From: an uncultured Dorea sp.
GTDB taxonomy: Bacteria; Bacillota; Clostridia; Lachnospirales; Lachnospiraceae
Length of the DNA stretch: 64,000 bases
Reading direction: 5' to 3'
NCBI GenBank assembly: GCA_910589275.1
Contig: CAJUTH010000002.1
Span: 62,001 to 126,000, forward strand
Shown: positions 60,480-64,000 of the stretch, one piece after another
Numbering within the stretch: the stretch's first letter is position 1
How the letters are laid out: each line of letters begins with the position of its first letter
The notes under the pieces: generated by a model
What the model saw: the letters and a program-made list of their open reading frames with translations, nothing else
Database searches by the model: none
Told to the model about the DNA's origin: nothing
Translations under genes and position numbers: made by a program

Positions 60480-61410
60480 GCAGTCGGAACAGATTATGAG
60501 GGAAGTAGGCAAGGTGCTGATCGGAAAGGAAGAGGTCATTGGGAAGGTACTGATGGCGATTTATGCGGGAGGGCATATCCTTCTGGAGGATACCCCCGGC
60601 GTAGGGAAGACGACGCTGGCGCTGGCATTTTCCAAAGCATTGGGGATGGATTATAAGCGTATTCAATTCACGCCGGATACTATGCCGTCGGATATTACCG
60701 GCTATACTCTCCCGGCTGAGGGAGAGGCCGTATACCGGGAAGGGGCGGTCCATACTAATCTGCTGTTGGGAGACGAGATCAACCGTACTTCCCCAAAGAC
60801 TCAGTCGGCGCTTTTAGAGGCTATGGAAGAGGGAAATGTGACGGTGGATGGGGTTACCTATCTATTGCCGAAGCCGTTTATTTGCATAGCTACGCAGAAC
60901 CCAGTGGGAATGTCCGGCACACAGCCGCTTCCGGAATCACAGCTTGACCGTTTTATGGTAAAGCTGTCTATTGGATATCCAAGCACAGAAGATCAGATCC
61001 GCATTTTGGATGAGAAGAGATATCAGAATACGATGGATGAGGTACAGGCAGTTGTCACAAGAGACATGGTTCTGGAGGTGCAGAATTATCTGTCTACGAT
61101 TAGGATGACGAAAGACGTCCTGCGGTATATGACGGTTCTCTGTGAGAAAACGAGGGAGGACGCTCGGACAGAGCTGGGAGTAAGTCCCCGGGGAATTATT
61201 GCACTGTCTCGTATGGCGAGGGCGAAGGCGATCCTTGGGGAGCGGGATTATGTGGTGCCGGAGGATGTAAGAGCGGTATTTCAAGATGTGTGTGCCCACC
61301 GGGTTATCTTAAAGCCCCAGGCAAAGATGGAGGGGCATACATCTGCGATGCTTCTAGAATCCATCATGGAGAAGACAGAAGTTCCCGCCATGAACAGAAA
61401 AAAGAGATAG
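60469..61410 (+). CDS. MoxR-family AAA+ ATPase
   Basis: About 313 residues from the ATG at 60469, with GGGAGAGACAGGA upstream; it overlaps the previous gene by 11 bases. Walker A LLEDTPGVGKTTLALAF, Walker B LLGDEINRTSPKTQSALLEA, sensor ATQNPVGMSGTQPLPESQLDRF and the arginine-containing GVSPRGIIALSRMARAKA complete the MoxR pattern. MoxR ATPases act as chaperones that help insert cofactors or assemble complexes, usually with the DUF58 protein encoded next. Confidence 0.94.
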   Translation: MIIKQSEQIMREVGKVLIGKEEVIGKVLMAIYAGGHILLEDTPGVGKTTLALAFSKALGMDYKRIQFTPDTMPSDITGYTLPAEGEAVYREGAVHTNLLLGDEINRTSPKTQSALLEAMEEGNVTVDGVTYLLPKPFICIATQNPVGMSGTQPLPESQLDRFMVKLSIGYPSTEDQIRILDEKRYQNTMDEVQAVVTRDMVLEVQNYLSTIRMTKDVLRYMTVLCEKTREDARTELGVSPRGIIALSRMARAKAILGERDYVVPEDVRAVFQDVCAHRVILKPQAKMEGHTSAMLLESIMEKTEVPAMNRKKR

Positions 61411-61413
61411 CCT

Positions 61414-62583
61414 ATGAGAAAGAATAGAGTATTATATCTGGTCGTGATGATCACTGTTTTGGGCTGCGGTTTGTGGGGAGGCCGGAGACTGGCGCTTCTG
61501 ATAACTGCCCTGCTTGCAGTTCTTTTGGCGGCTTCGGCGGCGGGATTGTATCTGTTTGTGAGAGGCATGGCGGTTTCGCTGAAAGGAAAGCATAGCTGTT
61601 ATTCCGGACAGGAGCTGCGGCTTTGTATCCGGCTGCGGCGCCCTGCTTTCTGTTTTGTTGGAAGCATAAGGATGAAACTGTTGTGCAAAAACTATGTATT
61701 CACGACAGAAAAGGAAACGCTTTATGTGATGGAGCCAGGCAGGGGCAGACTATGGGAATATGACGTATATGCAGATACTGCTGACTGCGGAGAAAGAGTC
61801 TTTTGGATAGAAGAGATGCAGTGCGGTGATCTGTTAGGTTTGTTTCATGCAAAGATCTCGGTGAAGGAAGAGCTAAGATGTGTGGTATATCCATATGACG
61901 CGCAGATCTACGCTTCTCTTCGAAGGCAGATTATGAGGGAGCAGATCGGAGAGATCTATGACGCCAAGAGAAGCGGTACGGATGTGAGCGAGGTATTTGG
62001 GCTGAGGGAGTACCGGGAAGGCGATCCGCTGCAGAGCATCCACTGGAAATTATCCGGGAAACTAAAGCAATTGATTGTTCGGGAATTTGGGCGGCCAGTG
62101 AATTATCAAACGCTGATCCTGCTGGCTCCGGCTCTGCGTTATGGGGCGAGGGAGGTATCGGCAGAAGTTGTGAATGGCGTGTTTGATTTGGGAGTGTCAT
62201 TCAGCCATGCGCTGGTGAACCAGAATATTCCGCATTATGCCGGGTATCTGCTGGGAGAGGAAATCTGTTGTATGCCGGTAGATTCTGTGCAGAGCTATGA
62301 GACTGTGAGGAACAGGATTATGAACCTTGCAATTCCCGAAAATGGGGATAGGGTACTGCTTTCCTTTTTAAACCAGCAGCTATATAAGGAATATACGAAG
62401 ATTGTTTATGTGTCGGGGGCGGTAGATGAAACGACAGCGAGAAGCCTGTTCACACAGGCGGATCTGATGATATTGCAGGCAGTGGACGGTCCGTCCGGAC
62501 ATTTGATAGACAGAGACGGTTATGAAGTGATCTCTATTTCGACGGAAAAAATCCGGAGTATGGAGCATGTCATACCGCTCTGA
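61414..62583 (+). CDS. DUF58 domain protein
   Basis: 389 residues, 3 bases after moxR. Two close membrane segments lie at ~7-22 and ~24-48. The DUF58 core is GTDVSEVFGLREYREGDPLQ then SIHWKLSGKLKQLIVREFG (~188-228). The C-terminal half resembles a von Willebrand A-like fold. The MoxR-DUF58-transglutaminase order is a conserved set in many bacteria; its exact function is unsettled. Confidence 0.92.
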   Translation: MRKNRVLYLVVMITVLGCGLWGGRRLALLITALLAVLLAASAAGLYLFVRGMAVSLKGKHSCYSGQELRLCIRLRRPAFCFVGSIRMKLLCKNYVFTTEKETLYVMEPGRGRLWEYDVYADTADCGERVFWIEEMQCGDLLGLFHAKISVKEELRCVVYPYDAQIYASLRRQIMREQIGEIYDAKRSGTDVSEVFGLREYREGDPLQSIHWKLSGKLKQLIVREFGRPVNYQTLILLAPALRYGAREVSAEVVNGVFDLGVSFSHALVNQNIPHYAGYLLGEEICCMPVDSVQSYETVRNRIMNLAIPENGDRVLLSFLNQQLYKEYTKIVYVSGAVDETTARSLFTQADLMILQAVDGPSGHLIDRDGYEVISISTEKIRSMEHVIPL

Positions 62584-62601
62584 TGCGGAAATGGGGAACA
62601 G

Positions 62602-64000
62602 ATGAGAGAAGCATATACCTTAAAGGAAAAAAATAGGGGGAGTTTGGACGCTGTATTTGCGACCGTCTGGAAAGCGGCGGGTGCTGCAGGAATTATTACA
62701 GGGCTGACAGGGATTATTTCCGCTCTGGGAGGAGTTCCTGTTCTTATTGCGCCGCTGCTTTGCGGGTTTATTTCAGCTTTTGTGATTTTTGGTGTTGAAT
62801 ATGCAGCTAATGGACGGCCTTACGGGATTTTCTTATGCCTTCTTTCGGCGGCTGCTATTTTCTTTGGAACTGCCGGAACCACTTTGCAGGGGATTTTCCT
62901 CTGGATAAATCAGTTCCGGGGCAGGTGGAATACGATATTTGAGACATATTATGGAGAGCTGTTGACGGCAGGAGCAGGAGAGAGGGAGCTGCTGGCGGCG
63001 GGGCTGGTGTTTTCGCTTCTTGGCGGGGCGGTGATCTGCGAGCTGGTACAGAAGAAACGGCTTGTACTGCTGACAGTGGTCTCTTTTGCGCCGCTGTGTC
63101 TTGCTCTTATGCTGTCTGTCAGGCTTTTGGCATGGATGCCGGCCTGCCTTGCGGGAGGGTGGATGGCTGTCTGGTGTATGGGAAGCGGGGATTCTAGAAT
63201 TACCTTGCAGAGGGTTTTTCTGACTGTCTGCGTAGGAGGAGCGCTCTGTGTCATTCCCGCGGAGAATGCAGAGAATAGCTGGCAGAAGTTTTCGTCAGTG
63301 CTGCGAAAGGATATAAAACAAGGAATCGGGGAACTGAGGTACGGAAAGGACAGTCTGCCGCAGGGAGATCTGAGGCAGGCGGGACGGATGCTTGAGGGCT
63401 CTGAGGAACGTCTGGAGATTCAGACGGAAACGGCGAATCCTATCTATCTAAGAGGTTTTATAGGCTCTGAATACGATGGGAGCCTCTGGAAGCAATTTTC
63501 GGGGGAGAGCTATGGCGGAGAGTATTCGGGAATGCTGTCATGGCTTGAGAGGCAGGGGTTTTATCCGGGCATGCAGTATGCAGAATATCAGAATGCAGTT
63601 TTGGGAGACCGCAAAGAGCAGCTTAAGGCGTCGGTTTCAGTCAAAAATATAGGGGCGGATAGACGTTACGTATATCTTCCGGAAACGGCGGAGGCATATA
63701 GTCCGGACAAAGGAGAATGGAAACAGGACTGGTTTTTGAAGTCCGAGGGGCTTTTTGGACAGAAATCCTATGAATTTACCTATTATAATACTCAGGTTGG
63801 CGCGGAACTTGAACTGCCGGATGTCCGAGGGCATGAGACGAACGCAGAAAGCAGAGAGGAAGAGGCGTTTCTTCAGGCGGAAAGAGTATACCGTTCTTTT
63901 GTGTACGAAAATTATTTGGAGCTGGAGGAGGAACAGAAAGAACTGATTGATCGGGTGTTTTTTCAAGGGGATACATGGCAGGATACAGGCGGGATCTATA
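62602..64000 (+). CDS. Transglutaminase-type membrane protein (TgpA-like), 3' end cut off
   Basis: The ATG at 62602 (GGGGAACAG upstream) opens a frame that runs to the window end, 466 residues so far. Hydrophobic segments lie at ~27-75, ~82-100, ~130-148, ~155-200 and ~210-225. A large outer domain follows with NPIYLRGFIGSEYDGSLWKQ, a strand pattern typical of the extracytoplasmic part of TgpA/DUF3488 proteins. The catalytic transglutaminase Cys-His-Asp lies beyond the window. The call rests on gene order after MoxR and DUF58 plus this pattern. Confidence 0.75.
   Translation, partial: MREAYTLKEKNRGSLDAVFATVWKAAGAAGIITGLTGIISALGGVPVLIAPLLCGFISAFVIFGVEYAANGRPYGIFLCLLSAAAIFFGTAGTTLQGIFLWINQFRGRWNTIFETYYGELLTAGAGERELLAAGLVFSLLGGAVICELVQKKRLVLLTVVSFAPLCLALMLSVRLLAWMPACLAGGWMAVWCMGSGDSRITLQRVFLTVCVGGALCVIPAENAENSWQKFSSVLRKDIKQGIGELRYGKDSLPQGDLRQAGRMLEGSEERLEIQTETANPIYLRGFIGSEYDGSLWKQFSGESYGGEYSGMLSWLERQGFYPGMQYAEYQNAVLGDRKEQLKASVSVKNIGADRRYVYLPETAEAYSPDKGEWKQDWFLKSEGLFGQKSYEFTYYNTQVGAELELPDVRGHETNAESREEEAFLQAERVYRSFVYENYLELEEEQKELIDRVFFQGDTWQDTGGIY

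Noticed and set aside
1..64000. Sigma-54 promoters (TGGCAC-N5-TTGC) near rpoN or the operons.
   Set aside because: Scanned by eye for TGGC/TTGC pairs with correct spacing; none was convincing. A weight-matrix scan would decide.

Overview
The window reads as a chromosomal segment of a low-to-mid GC, anaerobic, spore-forming Firmicute, most likely a Lachnospiraceae-type gut clostridium. Support comes from two sporulation genes (spoIIR and a SipL-like SPOCS/LysM protein), clostridial strong Shine-Dalgarno starts, a glycyl radical enzyme with its oxygen-sensitive activase, and typical families (VanW/YoaR, DUF3794, DUF1934, DUF3169, BspA-like leucine-rich repeats). No rRNA, tRNA or CRISPR array was seen.

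Layout. 1-4.3 kb: a ketose/polyol catabolic operon (class II aldolase, DhaK, DhaL, zinc dehydrogenase, HAD phosphatase). 4.4-5.8 kb: sigma-54. 5.8-6.5 kb: a complete type III toxin-antitoxin locus of the ToxIN/AbiQ type (promoter, two 38-nt RNA repeats, terminator, toxin). 6.6-9.4 kb: a metal cluster (two CobW-type GTPases and a ZIP transporter). 9.6-16.1 kb: a P-type ATPase, a transketolase tail remnant, an unrecognised 494-residue protein, a palindromic element, a broken AAA-ATPase gene and a small antitoxin-like gene. 16.2-22.5 kb, minus strand: malQ-plsC and pncB-ddl-murF. 22.6-33.4 kb: a long housekeeping run (PrcB-like lipoprotein, sipL, ispE, GntR regulator, spoIIR, acyl-ACP thioesterase, cvfB, dnaE, murI, DUF1934). 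34.2-38.4 kb: a trigger-factor-like lipoprotein and a TrpXYZ-like ABC importer. 39.2 kb: a 28-residue membrane peptide with its own regulated promoter. 39.5-51.8 kb: a nucleoside uptake and salvage operon (udk, udp, BMP-type ABC transporter, yjjI-yjjW, cdd, add, deoB) ending in small redox/repair genes. 51.9-55.5 kb: a 226-nt giant palindrome, an XRE regulator with three palindromic operators, a VanW protein, and a decayed second type III toxin-antitoxin locus (CptIN-like). 55.7-64 kb: a histidine kinase split by one in-frame stop from its receiver domain, a BspA-like surface protein, and a MoxR-DUF58-transglutaminase set that runs off the end.

How the genes work together. The nucleoside operon is coherent: the ABC transporter brings nucleosides in, Cdd and Add deaminate them, Udp splits off the base, DeoB moves the sugar phosphate toward central metabolism, and Udk recovers uridine/cytidine. 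YjjI/YjjW sit inside this operon and probably act on a product of the same pathway. The GTPase/ZIP genes look like a zinc uptake and allocation unit.

The most notable content is non-coding: an intact ToxIN-type RNA-protein toxin-antitoxin pair and, 49 kb away, a second locus of a different type III family whose toxin has lost its middle while its promoter and two 45-nt antitoxin repeats remain nearly perfect. All family assignments are by motif recognition from the translated sequence; no database search was possible.
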